Shown here: positions 27,527-36,582 of the stretch, piece by piece
Numbering within the stretch: the stretch's first letter is position 1
Layout of the letters: each line of letters starts with the position of its first letter
DNA from: Thermococcus sp.
Lineage (GTDB): Archaea > Methanobacteriota_B > Thermococci > Thermococcales > Thermococcaceae
DNA length: 36,582 nucleotides
Direction: 5' to 3'
Assembly (NCBI RefSeq): GCF_027052235.1
Contig: NZ_JALUFF010000049.1
Coordinates: forward strand, 1-36,582
The notes under the pieces: generated by a model
What the model saw: the letters and a program-made list of their open reading frames with translations, nothing else
Told to the model about the DNA's origin: nothing
The model's database searches: none
Position numbers and translations under genes: made by a program

Positions 27527-28971
27527 TGGCTATGAGCGATGTTCCGTGGGTCGAGAAGTACAGGCCGAGAAGGCTGAGCGAGATTATCAACCAGGAGAAG
27601 GCGATAGAGCAGGTTAGAGCATGGGTTGAGGCGTGGCTTCACGGCAACCCGCCGAAGAAGAAGGCCTTAATCTTAGCGGGCCCGCCGGGAACGGGAAAGA
27701 CGACCACTGTTTACGCTCTGGCGAGGGAGTACGGCTTTGAGGTAATCGAGCTCAACGCGAGCGACGAGAGAACCTACGAAAAGATAGAGCGCTACGTTCA
27801 AGCGGCTTACACGATGGACATCCTCGGGAAGAGGAGAAAGCTCATATTCCTCGACGAGGCCGACAACATGGAGCCGAGCGGTGCCAGGGAGATAGCGAAG
27901 CTCATCGACAAAGCTAGAAATCCCATCATAATGAGCGCCAACCACTACTGGGAGATACCGAGGGAGATAAGGAACAAGGCCCAGATAGTCGAGTACAAGC
28001 GCCTCACCCAGAGGGACATCATCAGGGCCCTCGTCAGAATTCTGAAGCGTGAGGGCAAGACGGTTCCCAAGGAGATACTCTACGAAATAGCAAAGCGCTC
28101 CAACGGCGATCTAAGGGCTGCTATCAACGACCTCCAGACGGTTGTCACTGGGGGAGTTGAAGACGCGAGGGAAGTTTTAGCTTACAGGGACGTTGAGAAG
28201 AGCGTCTTTCAGGCTCTTGCTCAGGTTTTCGCCACCGACAACGCCAAGAGGGCCAAGATGGCAGTCCTTGGAGTTGATATGTACCCCGACGAGCTCCTCC
28301 TCTGGATTGACGAGAACGTTCCCTACGTCTACTACAAACCCGAGGACATAGCCAGAGCTTACGAGGCAATAAGCAGGGCCGACATCTACCTCGGCAGGGC
28401 CAAGAGGACGGGCAACTATTCCCTCTGGAAGTATGCAACCGACATGATGACCGCTGGGGTTGCGGTTGCAGGCGTCAAGAAGAAGGGCTTCGTCAAAATC
28501 TACCCGCCGAAGACGATAAAGATACTCACCGAGAGCAAGGAGGAGAGAAGCCTCAGGGATTCCATCCTGAAGAAGGTCATGAAGGAGATGCACATGGCAA
28601 AGCTTGAGGCCATAGAGACCCTCCACTACCTCAGGGTAATCTTCGAGAACAACCCGGACTTAGCTGCTCACTTCACCGTCTTCCTCGACCTGAGCGAGAA
28701 GGAGGTCGAGTTCCTCGCTGGAAGCTCCGAGAAGGCCAAGACCATCTGGGCTAAGAGCATGAACATAGAGAAGAAGCTTAAGAGGGAAGGCGAGCTTGAG
28801 GCAAGGGCGAGAGAAGCCGAGAAGAAGGCCAGGGAAGAGGAGAAGGAGGAGGAAGAAATCAGCGAGGAGGAGCTTGAGAAGGCTGAGAAAGAAATAGAGG
28901 CCGTCGGCAGGAAGAAGGAGGAAAAGAAGAAGGGCAAGCAGGCGACGCTCTTCGACTTTCTGAAGAAGTGA
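27526..28971 (+). CDS. rfcL: Replication factor C large subunit
   Basis: This 481-residue clamp-loader subunit has Walker [10 protein letters not shown] (about 49-57), Walker [10 protein letters not shown] and an RFC box [14 protein letters not shown]. The tail is highly charged, Glu/Lys-rich, and ends in a PCNA-binding (PIP-like) motif [11 protein letters not shown] 27526 overlaps the rfcS stop; ATG 27532 is possible. The two subunits are therefore made from one transcript, fitting the 1:4 RFC complex. Confidence 0.95.
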   Translation: MAMSDVPWVEKYRPRRLSEIINQEKAIEQVRAWVEAWLHGNPPKKKALILAGPPGTGKTTTVYALAREYGFEVIELNASDERTYEKIERYVQAAYTMDILGKRRKLIFLDEADNMEPSGAREIAKLIDKARNPIIMSANHYWEIPREIRNKAQIVEYKRLTQRDIIRALVRILKREGKTVPKEILYEIAKRSNGDLRAAINDLQTVVTGGVEDAREVLAYRDVEKSVFQALAQVFATDNAKRAKMAVLGVDMYPDELLLWIDENVPYVYYKPEDIARAYEAISRADIYLGRAKRTGNYSLWKYATDMMTAGVAVAGVKKKGFVKIYPPKTIKILTESKEERSLRDSILKKVMKEMHMAKLEAIETLHYLRVIFENNPDLAAHFTVFLDLSEKEVEFLAGSSEKAKTIWAKSMNIEKKLKREGELEARAREAEKKAREEEKEEEEISEEELEKAEKEIEAVGRKKEEKKKGKQATLFDFLKK

Positions 28972-29006
28972 TAATTGATAGATAAAAAGAAGATAGATTA
29001 TATTGG

Positions 29007-30422
29007 TTACACAGTACGTAAGACTTTGGTAGTATTAGATTGGTTCTTTGAGTTTTCCTCATCCTGCGAGCATATTGTATCTCGTATTGAATAAATAAAC
29101 TCATACAATGTTGTTCTATCTAGCACCCAACGTGGGTGTGCATCAATAATTTGTTCTGCCCATTTTTTTGCCCTATCTAATTTTTCACAAGAATTTAAAA
29201 TTTGTAATGATTTTAATGATTGATTTAACATATAATCGTCTTTGCTATATTTAGCATACGCCCCCATTATAATGTGCCACCCATTTATTAAGCCGATAAT
29301 ATCCTCCATGTACTTTTTCCCCCCTTGTTCAGTTTTTCTGGATATATTAGCAACAAAATTCATTAATTCATTAACTCCAGAAAATACAACGTTTATCACA
29401 TAATCAAGATTTTTATAAGAGGCTCTCCATGCAATGTCTTCCAGCATCTGTGTAGTTCTCATTATTGGGGTGTTTTTCTCATAGTCTGTTCCTTCTTCAC
29501 CATATATTAAGAATTTCCTAATACTATCTGAGATGCTATCATCAAGCAACACTGTTGATATGAACTTTTTATTAATTCGAACTAAACTTGCAATTGTTTC
29601 ATCTATCACAAACCTATCTTCTAAAAAATTTTCCGCAATATGATTTATACTCCAAGATATTTCTATTACTATACTAATTAGCTCTGCACACACTCTAATT
29701 TCTCTTTGATTAATAGTTAATTTCATAACATCTTCTATTAAGCTTTCTATTATATCCAGAATTTTTGGAATTATGTAATACTTCTTATCTGCCGCAAGAC
29801 GTACTATAATTGAAAATAACGGACCAGTAGAGTTTCTCTTGATTCTCATAAGGACTTGCTTGGTATTCAAGTCGTTATTTCTAGTTAGATAGCCATCTAT
29901 AGTCTTCAGGCATTTTCTTTTTAGTGATTCTGCAAGATATAAAACATTCATTCTTTTTTTCACATACATGAAATATGGAACTAGCGCTAATAGTAATACA
30001 ATTGAAAAAATAACATTAATATAAATTACCCATTGCATGGTGATTATAAATTTTCCTAAGGAAATAGGTGTTAAAAAAAATCCCCCCATGATCAAAAGAG
30101 ATAGAACAGCATTAGCTAGGAACAATGCTAAGTATAGTATATCTGGAAGTCTGAAAAATTCATCAATTAAAAGTTCGCTGTAATTGTAAGACAGTTGAAT
30201 AGCTAATAAAATAAAAGTAAATATCATTGCAAAAGCTGCAACTAGTCCTTGGAATATAGAACTTATTAAATACCGAGAGTTCTCATTTATTTCTGAATGC
30301 CCCCAAACCGGAGGATATCTCAGAAGTATCCCAACAGTTAACATTATCACAATAAAACCCATTAACCCAACATATAATGTCAACGGAGTTTCATCATCTT
30401 GATCTTTAATCATGACGCTCAT
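29007..30422 (-). CDS. AT-rich membrane protein, unknown (DUF2254-like features)
   Basis: This 471-residue product has about four membrane helices in the first 155 residues. A long helical cytoplasmic domain follows, rich in Ile, Leu, Asn and Lys. The YNYSELLIDEFFRLPDIL region and helix arrangement recall DUF2254 membrane proteins, but I am not certain. Base composition is strikingly AT-rich compared with neighbouring rfcL and DUF835 genes, and codon use is dominated by ATA, AAT, TTA and AAA. This suggests horizontal acquisition. The start at 30422 follows ATAGGAATTC; its promoter may be AAATATCC near 30450. Confidence 0.65.
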   Translation of the reverse strand: MSVMIKDQDDETPLTLYVGLMGFIVIMLTVGILLRYPPVWGHSEINENSRYLISSIFQGLVAAFAMIFTFILLAIQLSYNYSELLIDEFFRLPDILYLALFLANAVLSLLIMGGFFLTPISLGKFIITMQWVIYINVIFSIVLLLALVPYFMYVKKRMNVLYLAESLKRKCLKTIDGYLTRNNDLNTKQVLMRIKRNSTGPLFSIIVRLAADKKYYIIPKILDIIESLIEDVMKLTINQREIRVCAELISIVIEISWSINHIAENFLEDRFVIDETIASLVRINKKFISTVLLDDSISDSIRKFLIYGEEGTDYEKNTPIMRTTQMLEDIAWRASYKNLDYVINVVFSGVNELMNFVANISRKTEQGGKKYMEDIIGLINGWHIIMGAYAKYSKDDYMLNQSLKSLQILNSCEKLDRAKKWAEQIIDAHPRWVLDRTTLYEFIYSIRDTICSQDEENSKNQSNTTKVLRTV

Positions 30423-30495
30423 GAATTCCTATAACTTAGAATGGATATTTGAATGTTTCCATCCCAGTATCCTTCCAACTACAAATACCTTTTAT

Positions 30496-31389
30496 TCAAT
30501 ATTTCAATGATTTTGTAAAACCTTCGCCTCCCCTTTCGGAACCCTTAGCGCGGGCATTTTTCTTCACCTTCAGCTCTGGGGGTAACGTCTCGAAAAGTGC
30601 TGGGCCAAGCACTTCCCTGAGAACAAGCCCTACATCTACCATTTCGAACTCCTTTCTGAGTATTGACAGCTCCACCTTTTTTAAGGCACCGGGGGTGACG
30701 AGGAGCACGATGTGGCCACCGTGGAGAACCGCCATGTCCTTGGCAGAGATCAGGAACTTAGCGAGTCCCTTGAAGTCGTTGTAGAAGAGGAGGTACTCAA
30801 CGCCGTCCACGTAGACAACGCCTCCGGGGTTCTGCATGAGGAACCTCTCTATCCTCTGGAGGATGACGTGGAGATCCGTTGGGCTCACACTACTCTCATG
30901 TTCAACCCTGCTAAGCCAGATGTACTCGTCGGGAAGAACCCCTGTCTTGGCCGTCCACTCCTCGAGGGGAACGCGCGTTATGACCATTAGTGGCACCCTT
31001 GCATAGCGGTAAAGGGCCCGGATCAGGGTAAAGGCGTCTTCCTGACTTTCAATCAGGATTGCGTGGGGGGCGGGGAGTCTTTTGCTAACCCGCTTTCTGG
31101 CCTTCAGCTTTCTCAAGATATCGAGAACCGCAGCCGCGAGCATAAGGTAGCCAAAGGTGGCGGAGGCCGCCATAACAACCCACAGCTTACGGGAGTAGAA
31201 GACGGAGAGTGTAACCCCCAGGGCTGTTCCGAAGCCGAAAAGAAGAAAAGACTCGCAGAGAACCCTTGCAAGGGTTTTGAATGGCTCATCGTGCTTTCTG
31301 TATTCCCGAAATGAGGCCGCTACCCCGAAGATGCCAAGGATTACGAGGAATGCAATTGCAACGTAGTAACCGAGATACAGTACGTCCAT
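30496..31389 (-). CDS. DUF835 domain membrane protein
   Basis: This 297-residue protein has four membrane helices in its first 95 residues (about 4-24, 43-64, 67-90). A cytoplasmic DUF835 domain (about 105-265) follows, with the motifs PGGVVYVDGVEYLLFYNDFKG and GGHIVLLVTPGALKKVELSIL. DUF835 is an uncharacterised family common in Thermococcales, resembling a Rossmann-like ATPase/receiver fold. The C-terminal tail is basic. It probably starts at 31389; the upstream AT-rich GTTTTTTT stretch may hold a promoter. Confidence 0.78.
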   Translation of the reverse strand: MDVLYLGYYVAIAFLVILGIFGVAASFREYRKHDEPFKTLARVLCESFLLFGFGTALGVTLSVFYSRKLWVVMAASATFGYLMLAAAVLDILRKLKARKRVSKRLPAPHAILIESQEDAFTLIRALYRYARVPLMVITRVPLEEWTAKTGVLPDEYIWLSRVEHESSVSPTDLHVILQRIERFLMQNPGGVVYVDGVEYLLFYNDFKGLAKFLISAKDMAVLHGGHIVLLVTPGALKKVELSILRKEFEMVDVGLVLREVLGPALFETLPPELKVKKNARAKGSERGGEGFTKSLKY

Positions 31390-31434
31390 CGAACCGCCTG
31401 TACGGTACTTAGATGTTGTCCAAAAAAACTTTTT

Positions 31435-32358
31435 CTAACGCCAGTAGGGCTCGCGCATGAGGACGGCCTTCTTAAAGATTTCAACGATTTCACCGTCGCT
31501 CGCACCGTTTCTCATGGCGGTTATGAAGTCTATCAGGTCGTCGTTCCTCAGCAGGCAGGTCTTGAACATGCCGTTGGACGTAACCCTCAAACGCGTGCAG
31601 TTGGCGCAGAAGATCGTGTTGTGCATCGCCCTGACAACTTCAACCTCGGCAACTCCGTAGTCGGTCGGAACGAAGTACTTCTTTCTCCTGTGCATTCTCC
31701 TCTCCCTGATTTCTACTGCCCTCTTTTCAAGCTCCCTCTCAACCGGTTTGAGCGGGTAGAAGTACTTCCTGAAGAAAGAGGTTTCAGTCATCTCCCTCGG
31801 TGCCTCAAGCTCGATGAGCTGGAGTATCGTCCCGGTTTTAGCCGAGAACTCGACCATGTCCCAGATTTCACCATCGTTCAGGCCCTTCATGACCGTCATG
31901 TTGAGCTTGACCGGGCTGAGATACTTTACCGCCTCCTCGATTCCTTCAAGAACGGTTTCAAGCATGTCGACGCCCGTTATTCGCTTGTAAACCTCTCTCC
32001 TGAGGCTGTGGAGGGAGACGTTCACCCTGTCGAGGCCGGCCTTCGCGAGGGGCTTTGCGAGCTCCTTCAAGCGACTCCCGTTGGTCGTCATGCTTAAATC
32101 GACCACGTAGGGCTTTATGCGCCTCACGATTTCGATTATGTCCCCCCTGACGGTCGGCTCTCCGCCGGTGAGCTTGACCTTCTTAATGCCCAGCAGGGAA
32201 GCTATCCTGACGAGCCTCTCGATTTCCTCAGGTGTCATCTCGTTTTTAGCTAAAAACCTCTGGCCCTCGCGGTGGCAGAAGAAACAGCGGAAATTGCACT
32301 CCTGGGTGAGCGAAATCCTCAGGTTCGTCACTGGCCTCCCAAAGCGGTCGTAGAGCAC
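31435..32358 (-). CDS. moaA: GTP 3',8-cyclase MoaA (molybdopterin synthesis)
   Basis: This 307-residue radical SAM enzyme catalyses the first step of molybdenum/tungsten cofactor synthesis, needed for the tungsten enzymes of Thermococcales. The N-terminal 4Fe-4S cluster motif CNFRCFFC is at residues 21-28. The second cluster cysteines lie in [10 protein letters not shown] and FKTCLL (about 250-270). [11 protein letters not shown] is the SAM-binding region. It starts with a GTG after GGGGAGG. Confidence 0.92.
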   Translation of the reverse strand: MLYDRFGRPVTNLRISLTQECNFRCFFCHREGQRFLAKNEMTPEEIERLVRIASLLGIKKVKLTGGEPTVRGDIIEIVRRIKPYVVDLSMTTNGSRLKELAKPLAKAGLDRVNVSLHSLRREVYKRITGVDMLETVLEGIEEAVKYLSPVKLNMTVMKGLNDGEIWDMVEFSAKTGTILQLIELEAPREMTETSFFRKYFYPLKPVERELEKRAVEIRERRMHRRKKYFVPTDYGVAEVEVVRAMHNTIFCANCTRLRVTSNGMFKTCLLRNDDLIDFITAMRNGASDGEIVEIFKKAVLMREPYWR

Positions 32359-32484
32359 CTCCCCTCCCCCGAAGGAGTAGAGTTCAGTTTAAAATAAAGC
32401 TTTTGGGTAAGTGTTTTTGTTTAACCAGCCCAATCGAAAAGTAAAAGTAGTTGCCGGGAGACTTAAGGTTTAGGGGGTCTGGGT

Positions 32485-33213
32485 ATGAACGCCGAAGAAC
32501 TCAGGACTGTTCTGAACCGCCTTGAAGAGCTTCACTCGTCCTTTGAGGAGGCCTTCTCGGAGCTTGTCTCTGGTGGTGCCGGGATAGAGACTATAAAGGT
32601 TCTGCACGAGCTGTCCTCGGAAAAGCTTGAGCTGAGCACAAGGCTTTACAAGGAGCTGACGAAGGTGGGGGGAAGAGCGGAGGAGGCATCGAAAGACCTA
32701 TACCGGAACGAGCACCAGATGAAGTTCCGCCTTGAGGAGCTCCTCAGCCTGGCAGGCAGGGAGGACTTTACATCAAAGGCCCGGTTCAAGAGCTCGCTTG
32801 AGCGTCTGATCCAGTTTCACAGGCTCTACGACTACGCCGTTAGAAAAGACCTCGGGGAACTGTCGGCCGAGATAGAGGGGCTGGCCTTCCTGGGCGAAAA
32901 CCAAAAAAAGGTTCCGGTGAGCATACTTGAGGAAATCAGAAAGACCCGGGAGATTGAGGGAAGGCTGGAAAGGCTGATATCCTTTGTGAGGAGGCTCTAC
33001 TCCCATCCAGCCGACGTTTACAGGGCCGAGGAGGCTCTAAAGGCCTGGCACTCCCGCGGTCTGCTCTGGGTTGAGGCGAGAAACGTTGAGAAGCTCAGCG
33101 GTGTGAGGGACGCTGGGGAGATACTCGAAGGACTCACTCTCATCGGAGTGGTTGAGAAGAAGATGAGGGGTGGTGAAAGTGTCTACAGACACAGGGCCTA
33201 CGGTGAGGATTAG
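32485..33213 (+). CDS. Uncharacterised helical protein coupled to FAU-1
   Basis: This 242-residue cytoplasmic protein is almost wholly alpha-helical and charged, with probable coiled-coil or helical bundle segments (about 1-60, 75-130, 140-170). The C-terminal part (about 175-235, [20 protein letters not shown]) may be a winged-helix-like domain. I do not recognise the family. The 3' end overlaps the FAU-1 start by 35 bp in another frame, implying translational coupling and perhaps a shared RNA-related function. TATA-like ACTTAAGG at 32461-32468. Confidence 0.72.
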   Translation: MNAEELRTVLNRLEELHSSFEEAFSELVSGGAGIETIKVLHELSSEKLELSTRLYKELTKVGGRAEEASKDLYRNEHQMKFRLEELLSLAGREDFTSKARFKSSLERLIQFHRLYDYAVRKDLGELSAEIEGLAFLGENQKKVPVSILEEIRKTREIEGRLERLISFVRRLYSHPADVYRAEEALKAWHSRGLLWVEARNVEKLSGVRDAGEILEGLTLIGVVEKKMRGGESVYRHRAYGED

Positions 33214-34594
33214 GGGCATATACAGCACGGCCTTGACGAAGCTCTTCCTCGACAGGGGCTTCGGAATAAGCCAGCCGAGCAACAAGATCGTCGAGCGCTT
33301 CGGCCTCGAAAAGACCTACGACGAGTTCGACGTTGACATCTACGACAAGAAGGACAGGCAGGGGGTTGTTCTGGTCGGGAACGCGGTTGAGGAGGCCAAG
33401 AGGGTCTTCGAGGAGGAGTTCATAGACGTCTTTTTCAGGAGGCTCCCCTACCAGCTTTACGGGATATACAAGGGGCTCGTGGTAAAGGTCGATGAGAGGT
33501 TCGTTTACGTTGATATAGGGAGCGCCATAGGGACGGTTCCAAGGCAGGAACTCCCCCGGGCTGGAGAAGGCGACGAAGTCCTCGTTCAGGTCAAAAAGCA
33601 CAACCTCCTCCCCCACCTGAGCACGACCCTCACCGTTCCCGGTGATTACGCCGTTCTAATCCCGAAGCCGGTCGGGGCGCAGAGGCACGTCAAGATATCG
33701 AGGAAGATACGGGACCAGAAGGAGCGGGAGAGGCTGAGAATCCTCGGGCTGAGCATAGACCTTGGCGAGTGGGGAATCCTCTGGAGGACTGCCGCAGCCT
33801 ACAAGGACTGGAACACCCTCAGGGACGAGATAGTCAGGCTCTCAAAGCTCGCCGACAGGCTGGAGAAGGCGGACACCTACTTCGCTCCCTCACTCATAAT
33901 CGAGGGCCGGAACATCTACGAGGTCGAGTTCGGTGGAGGAGCCAAGAAGAAGCTCGACGAGATAAGGAACAGAGTAGTGCCGACCGTTGAGGGGCACCAC
34001 TCATTAAAGGCCAAGGACCCGGAGCTGGGCTTCGCCGTTGAGATAGCGGAGGGGATTCTCTCGAAGGTTCCCGGCCAGAGGATGAAGGTAAACGCCGGCT
34101 TCTGGGAGGCGTTGGTTGAGAACAAGGGGCCGAAGAGGGGCTGGCTTTTCAGATTCGAGCACGTGAAGCCGGACGGCCAGCTCATAAAGATAGGGCCGGG
34201 AGAGGTTGTTGAGGTCTCGAAGAGCCCCCTAAAGGTCACCGTGCGGAGGAACCTGAGGCCCGGAAAGTTCTACGACGGTCTTGAGCTCCCGATAGAGCCC
34301 GGGGACTACGCCATAACCGAAATAGAGGCCGGGAAGTGGTGGTTCGTGCACAGGTATTACGATAGGAACGGCAATCTGAAGGGGGAGTACTACAACATAA
34401 ACACGCCTGTCGAGATTTACCCGGACGGGGCAAGATACGTTGACCTGGAGGTGGACATCGTAAAGTGGCCCGACGGGACCAAGGAGATAATAGATAAGGA
34501 GAAGCTGGCCCGGCACTACGAGGAAGGCATAATAAGCGAGAAGCTCTACCGGGCCGTCCTCAGGATAACTCAGGAGGTTTACGAGAGGGTCTAG
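33179..34594 (+). CDS. fau-1: RNA-binding protein FAU-1 (AU-1)
   Basis: This 471-residue protein has the same length as Pyrococcus FAU-1, an AU-rich RNA-binding protein related to RNase E/G and reported to act in rRNA maturation. It has an S1-like region ([17 protein letters not shown], about 95-150) and a DUF402 domain in the last third ([16 protein letters not shown] and [10 protein letters not shown], about 345-410). Translation starts at GTG 33179, with GGTGGTGA just upstream. Two in-frame GTGs at 33170 and 33173 lie within the ribosome binding site. Confidence 0.93.
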   Translation: MSTDTGPTVRIRGIYSTALTKLFLDRGFGISQPSNKIVERFGLEKTYDEFDVDIYDKKDRQGVVLVGNAVEEAKRVFEEEFIDVFFRRLPYQLYGIYKGLVVKVDERFVYVDIGSAIGTVPRQELPRAGEGDEVLVQVKKHNLLPHLSTTLTVPGDYAVLIPKPVGAQRHVKISRKIRDQKERERLRILGLSIDLGEWGILWRTAAAYKDWNTLRDEIVRLSKLADRLEKADTYFAPSLIIEGRNIYEVEFGGGAKKKLDEIRNRVVPTVEGHHSLKAKDPELGFAVEIAEGILSKVPGQRMKVNAGFWEALVENKGPKRGWLFRFEHVKPDGQLIKIGPGEVVEVSKSPLKVTVRRNLRPGKFYDGLELPIEPGDYAITEIEAGKWWFVHRYYDRNGNLKGEYYNINTPVEIYPDGARYVDLEVDIVKWPDGTKEIIDKEKLARHYEEGIISEKLYRAVLRITQEVYERV

Positions 34595-34608
34595 GAAGTG
34601 CTTTGCGT

Positions 34609-34634
34609 CTTTTCTTGGCTTTTTATCGATTTTT
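34609..34634 (+). terminator. T-rich terminator after FAU-1
   Basis: Three T-runs of four to five bases (34610-34613, 34620-34624, 34630-34634) follow the FAU-1 stop by about 15 bp. Runs of T on the coding strand are the usual termination signal in Thermococcales. Confidence 0.5.
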
Positions 34635-34696
34635 GAAGAAACAGCCGAATTGCATCGCTGAGCGTAGGACGAGAAGGAGGAAGGGATTAAAATCAC

Positions 34697-34789
34697 TCCC
34701 TTTACCTCTACAAGCGCTCCATCGAGAAGGCCCTCTTTGCCATCCAGCTCAGGAAGACTGACAAAGCAGAGATAGCTATTAAGCTCTGA
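34697..34789 (+). pseudogene. Possible gene remnant before the second ATPase
   Basis: A short open segment reads SLYLYKRSIEKALFAIQLRK and ends KTDKAEIAIKL plus a stop. It looks like coding sequence (alternating charged and hydrophobic residues) but has no start, and a stop codon lies just upstream. It may be the 3' end of a lost helical protein gene. Weak evidence. Confidence 0.25.
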
Positions 34790-34803
34790 TTCTTCTTTTA
34801 AAC

Positions 34804-34860
34804 CCTGAGAACTCACACTTCTCAACATTTATAAAGTGTTGAGGACTATAACTTCTCAGG
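34804..34860. promoter_or_regulatory. TATA box nested in inverted repeats
   Basis: CTCAACA (34821-34827) and TGTTGAG (34837-34843) form a perfect inverted repeat around TTTATAAAG, the TATA box. Outside them CCTGAGAACT (34804-34813) pairs with ACTTCTCAGG (34851-34860) at 9 of 10 positions. ACTTCTCA also recurs as a direct repeat at 34817 and 34851. This is a compact operator-like array controlling the ATPase at 34868, whose ribosome binding site AGGTG follows at 34858. Confidence 0.65.
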
Positions 34861-34867
34861 TGTTCCT

Positions 34868-36061
34868 ATGAGGCTGGGCAACATCACCTACATGAACCCG
34901 TGGTGGGAGGGGAGAGAGGACTACCACGTGAGGCGCTGGAAAGAGCAGAGGTTACACTGGAGGCCAAAATGGCTGGAGAAGCTTTCGCTTAGGCCGTTCT
35001 CCCTCAACTTCATCCTCGGCCCGAGGCAAGTTGGGAAAACCACCGGGATAAAGCTCCTGATTCAAGACCTCCTGAAGGATAACCCGCCTGAGGCGGTTCT
35101 CTACATCAACGTCGAGGTTCTTCCAAGCCACCGCGAGCTTTTAGACCTTCTCCGTGAGTTCCAAGAGCTTAAGGAAAAAGAAGGAATTAAAACGGGTTAC
35201 ATTTTCCTCGACGAGGTTACATCACTTGAAGGTTGGTGGCGGGGGGTTAAACCGCTCATAGATGCTGGCCTCTTGGAGAGAGATGTAGTTACGGTTACTG
35301 GCTCAAGCTCCCTGAGGGTCAAGAGGGACATCGAGCTCTTCCCGGGCAGGAGGGGAGAGGGTAAAACAATAGAGGTAATGCCCCCCTCATTTCCGGAGTA
35401 CGTTGAGATAATGGGACTTAAGAATCCAGAACTGATGAGGGAAAAAGTCTTGGAGCTCTTCAATTCATACCTTGAGACGGGAGGGTTCCCGGCATCAATA
35501 AATGGCCTCCCAATGGACGACCTCCTCGGGGCTTACATTGGGGAGTTCGTTCGATTCGGGAAGAGCCTTGAGATAGCGAAGGAAACGCTCTCAGCCCTGA
35601 TAAGGAGCGCTCCCTCGGCGACGAGCTTCAGGGCCTTAGCCAGTATGACCTCCGGCTACTCCTACAAGGTAATCCAAGACTACATAGAGTTCTTCACCGA
35701 GCTTTACATCCTCGGAATAGCCTATCTCAAACAGGGTAACCATGTGCTCTACAAGCGCGAGAAGAAGTTCTTCTTCCGCGACCCTCTCTTGGCGAGGCTT
35801 TTCTCGGTCTGGAGCGGGGCGGAGCTTAGGGAAGATGCACTTTACGAGTGGGTTGTTCAGGAACACCTCTACCGGCGCTTCGGCGAGGTTTACTACTACA
35901 GGAACTCCTATGAGGTCGATGCAGTTGCTGGAAATCTGAAGGTCGAGGTGAAAGCGGGAAAAGCTCACCGTAGGTATCCAAAGGGTGTAAGGGTTTTGGA
36001 GAAGGAGGACGTGCCCTTCTTCCTCCTTGAACTTACTCACGGAAGCGCTTCTCGATTTTAA
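34868..36061 (+). CDS. AAA_14/DUF4143-type ATPase (second copy)
   Basis: This 397-residue ATPase has Walker A GPRQVGKT (residues 51-58), Walker B YIFLDEVTS (about 113-121) and sensor VTVTGSSSLRVK. The DUF4143-like C-terminal half has the nuclease-like pattern EVDAVAGNLKVEVKAGK (about 352-368), in which D and K residues of a PD-(D/E)XK fold are visible. It is a distant relative of the ATPase at 6173-7429, not a recent duplicate. Role unknown; promoter is operator-like. Start ATG 34868 follows AGGTG. Confidence 0.85.
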   Translation: MRLGNITYMNPWWEGREDYHVRRWKEQRLHWRPKWLEKLSLRPFSLNFILGPRQVGKTTGIKLLIQDLLKDNPPEAVLYINVEVLPSHRELLDLLREFQELKEKEGIKTGYIFLDEVTSLEGWWRGVKPLIDAGLLERDVVTVTGSSSLRVKRDIELFPGRRGEGKTIEVMPPSFPEYVEIMGLKNPELMREKVLELFNSYLETGGFPASINGLPMDDLLGAYIGEFVRFGKSLEIAKETLSALIRSAPSATSFRALASMTSGYSYKVIQDYIEFFTELYILGIAYLKQGNHVLYKREKKFFFRDPLLARLFSVWSGAELREDALYEWVVQEHLYRRFGEVYYYRNSYEVDAVAGNLKVEVKAGKAHRRYPKGVRVLEKEDVPFFLLELTHGSASRF

Positions 36062-36080
36062 TGCACTCCCTCCAGATATT

Positions 36081-36132
36081 ATACCCTTCGGGAGAAGGGA
36101 AATCCATAAATACCCGGAGGGAGAAGGGAAAT
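36081..36132 (+). repeat. Imperfect 23-bp direct repeat, 29-bp period
   Basis: ATACCC, three variable bases, then GGGAGAAGGGAAAT occurs at 36081-36103 and again at 36110-36132. Only the three middle bases differ. The second copy includes the ribosome binding region and first two bases of the start codon of the gene at 36131. The CATAAATA between them may be the TATA box. Confidence 0.6.
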
Positions 36133-36582
36133 GAGCGATCCATGTAGCCATTCTCACGAGGAAGGCACTCTCTTCGGTATTCTACTGTTGGTTGCGGGAA
36201 TCTTTTTCCTGTATGGGGCTTTTGGAAACACTGGGGCCAGTGGGATGTCCAGGATATTGGCAGGTATTATCGCCGCCAGTGGCCCTATGCTTGCAGCTGG
36301 CATAATAGACAAGTATAACCAAACAGTTCCAAAAATGGATCCCCAGATAATCCTGTCGCAATGTAAAGATGAATGGAATAGTCTAAAAAATGCAAAAAGT
36401 GACATAGAACGGCTAGAAATCGTCTATGAAAACGCAGTTAATGTGTCTCGTAAAGCTCTTTATGGATTTCTAGAGATATGGATAGAAACAGGAGTTGCAC
36501 TAGGATTACTGCTATTGGGTATACTCAAGGGATGGTTTATCTCATCAACTGTCATACAGCTCTCCGGCGTTATTCTTTCCCT
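36131..36582 (+). CDS. Membrane protein, 3' end truncated by window edge
   Basis: An open frame from ATG 36131 runs without a stop to the end of the window (150 residues seen). It starts MSDPCSHSHEEG and has a hydrophobic stretch at about 13-33 and a second at about 40-60. A charged helical segment (about 75-110) follows, then another membrane helix (about 122-150). A GGAGGGAGAAGGG ribosome binding site precedes it. The second half is AT-rich like other accessory genes here. Family not recognised. Confidence 0.65.
   Translation, partial: MSDPCSHSHEEGTLFGILLLVAGIFFLYGAFGNTGASGMSRILAGIIAASGPMLAAGIIDKYNQTVPKMDPQIILSQCKDEWNSLKNAKSDIERLEIVYENAVNVSRKALYGFLEIWIETGVALGLLLLGILKGWFISSTVIQLSGVILS

Noticed and set aside
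34229-34828. 199-codon open frame antisense to FAU-1
   Set aside because: It overlaps the conserved DUF402 region, lacks promoter and family features.

Overview
The window looks like a piece of a Thermococcus chromosome (Euryarchaeota, Thermococcales). The evidence is a typical archaeal 16S rRNA 5' end, the herA-mre11-rad50-nurA recombination operon, RadB, an intein-split replication factor C small subunit, an archaeal proteasome beta subunit, the FAU-1 RNA-binding protein, TTTATA-like promoters about 25 bp before starts (often leaderless), and GGAGGTGA-type ribosome binding sites. Base composition is moderately GC-rich in the core genes. It is clearly AT-rich in a few islands (about 22.0-23.1 kb, 29.0-30.5 kb, and from 36.2 kb to the right end).

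Layout, left to right. The left edge holds the first bases of a minus-strand 16S rRNA gene with its GC-rich leader and AT-rich promoter region. Next come a minus-strand prs (PRPP synthase) gene and a DUF1614 membrane protein/ASCH protein pair, then plus-strand genes for a metallo-beta-lactamase-fold hydrolase and RadB, and a small membrane protein. A cyclic-2,3-diphosphoglycerate synthetase homologue (minus) and AlaX (plus) are divergent. A DUF4143-type AAA ATPase follows, with repeated operator-like half-sites around its TATA box. From 7.5 to 20.8 kb nearly everything is on the minus strand: a decayed antitoxin/PIN-toxin pair, a LigB-like protein, threonine synthase, a secreted HExxH metalloprotease, a proteasome beta subunit, a FecCD-type ABC importer without binding protein, and the nurA, rad50, mre11 and herA DNA end-processing genes. 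A small antitoxin and a gutted PIN toxin sit between herA and mre11.

Upstream of herA is a textbook C/D box sRNA gene. It appears to share a palindromic TATA element with the divergent GNAT acetyltransferase gene, which overlaps endA (tRNA splicing endonuclease). A variable AT-rich stretch follows (one unknown membrane protein and an apparent gene remnant), then kbl, a YdjM-type membrane protein, and the divergent rfcS (with a 540-residue homing intein) and rfcL genes. After an AT-rich unknown membrane protein come a DUF835 protein and moaA (minus). An uncharacterised helical protein overlaps the FAU-1 gene (plus). A second DUF4143-type ATPase, again with inverted repeats around its TATA box, and a truncated AT-rich membrane protein gene end the window.

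Functional themes: DNA replication and repair (RadB, HerA-Mre11-Rad50-NurA, RFC), RNA processing and modification (16S rRNA, C/D sRNA, EndA, AlaX, FAU-1), and core metabolism (PRPP, threonine, amino-ketobutyrate, molybdopterin). Accessory material includes two inactivated PIN toxin loci, an intein, two operator-bearing ATPases and AT-rich inserts. I did not find a clear-cut new multi-gene defence system. The most notable non-annotated signals are the C/D sRNA with its bidirectional promoter, the two collapsed toxin genes, and the shared promoter architecture of the two ATPases. All assignments come from reading the sequence and family knowledge; no database search was run.
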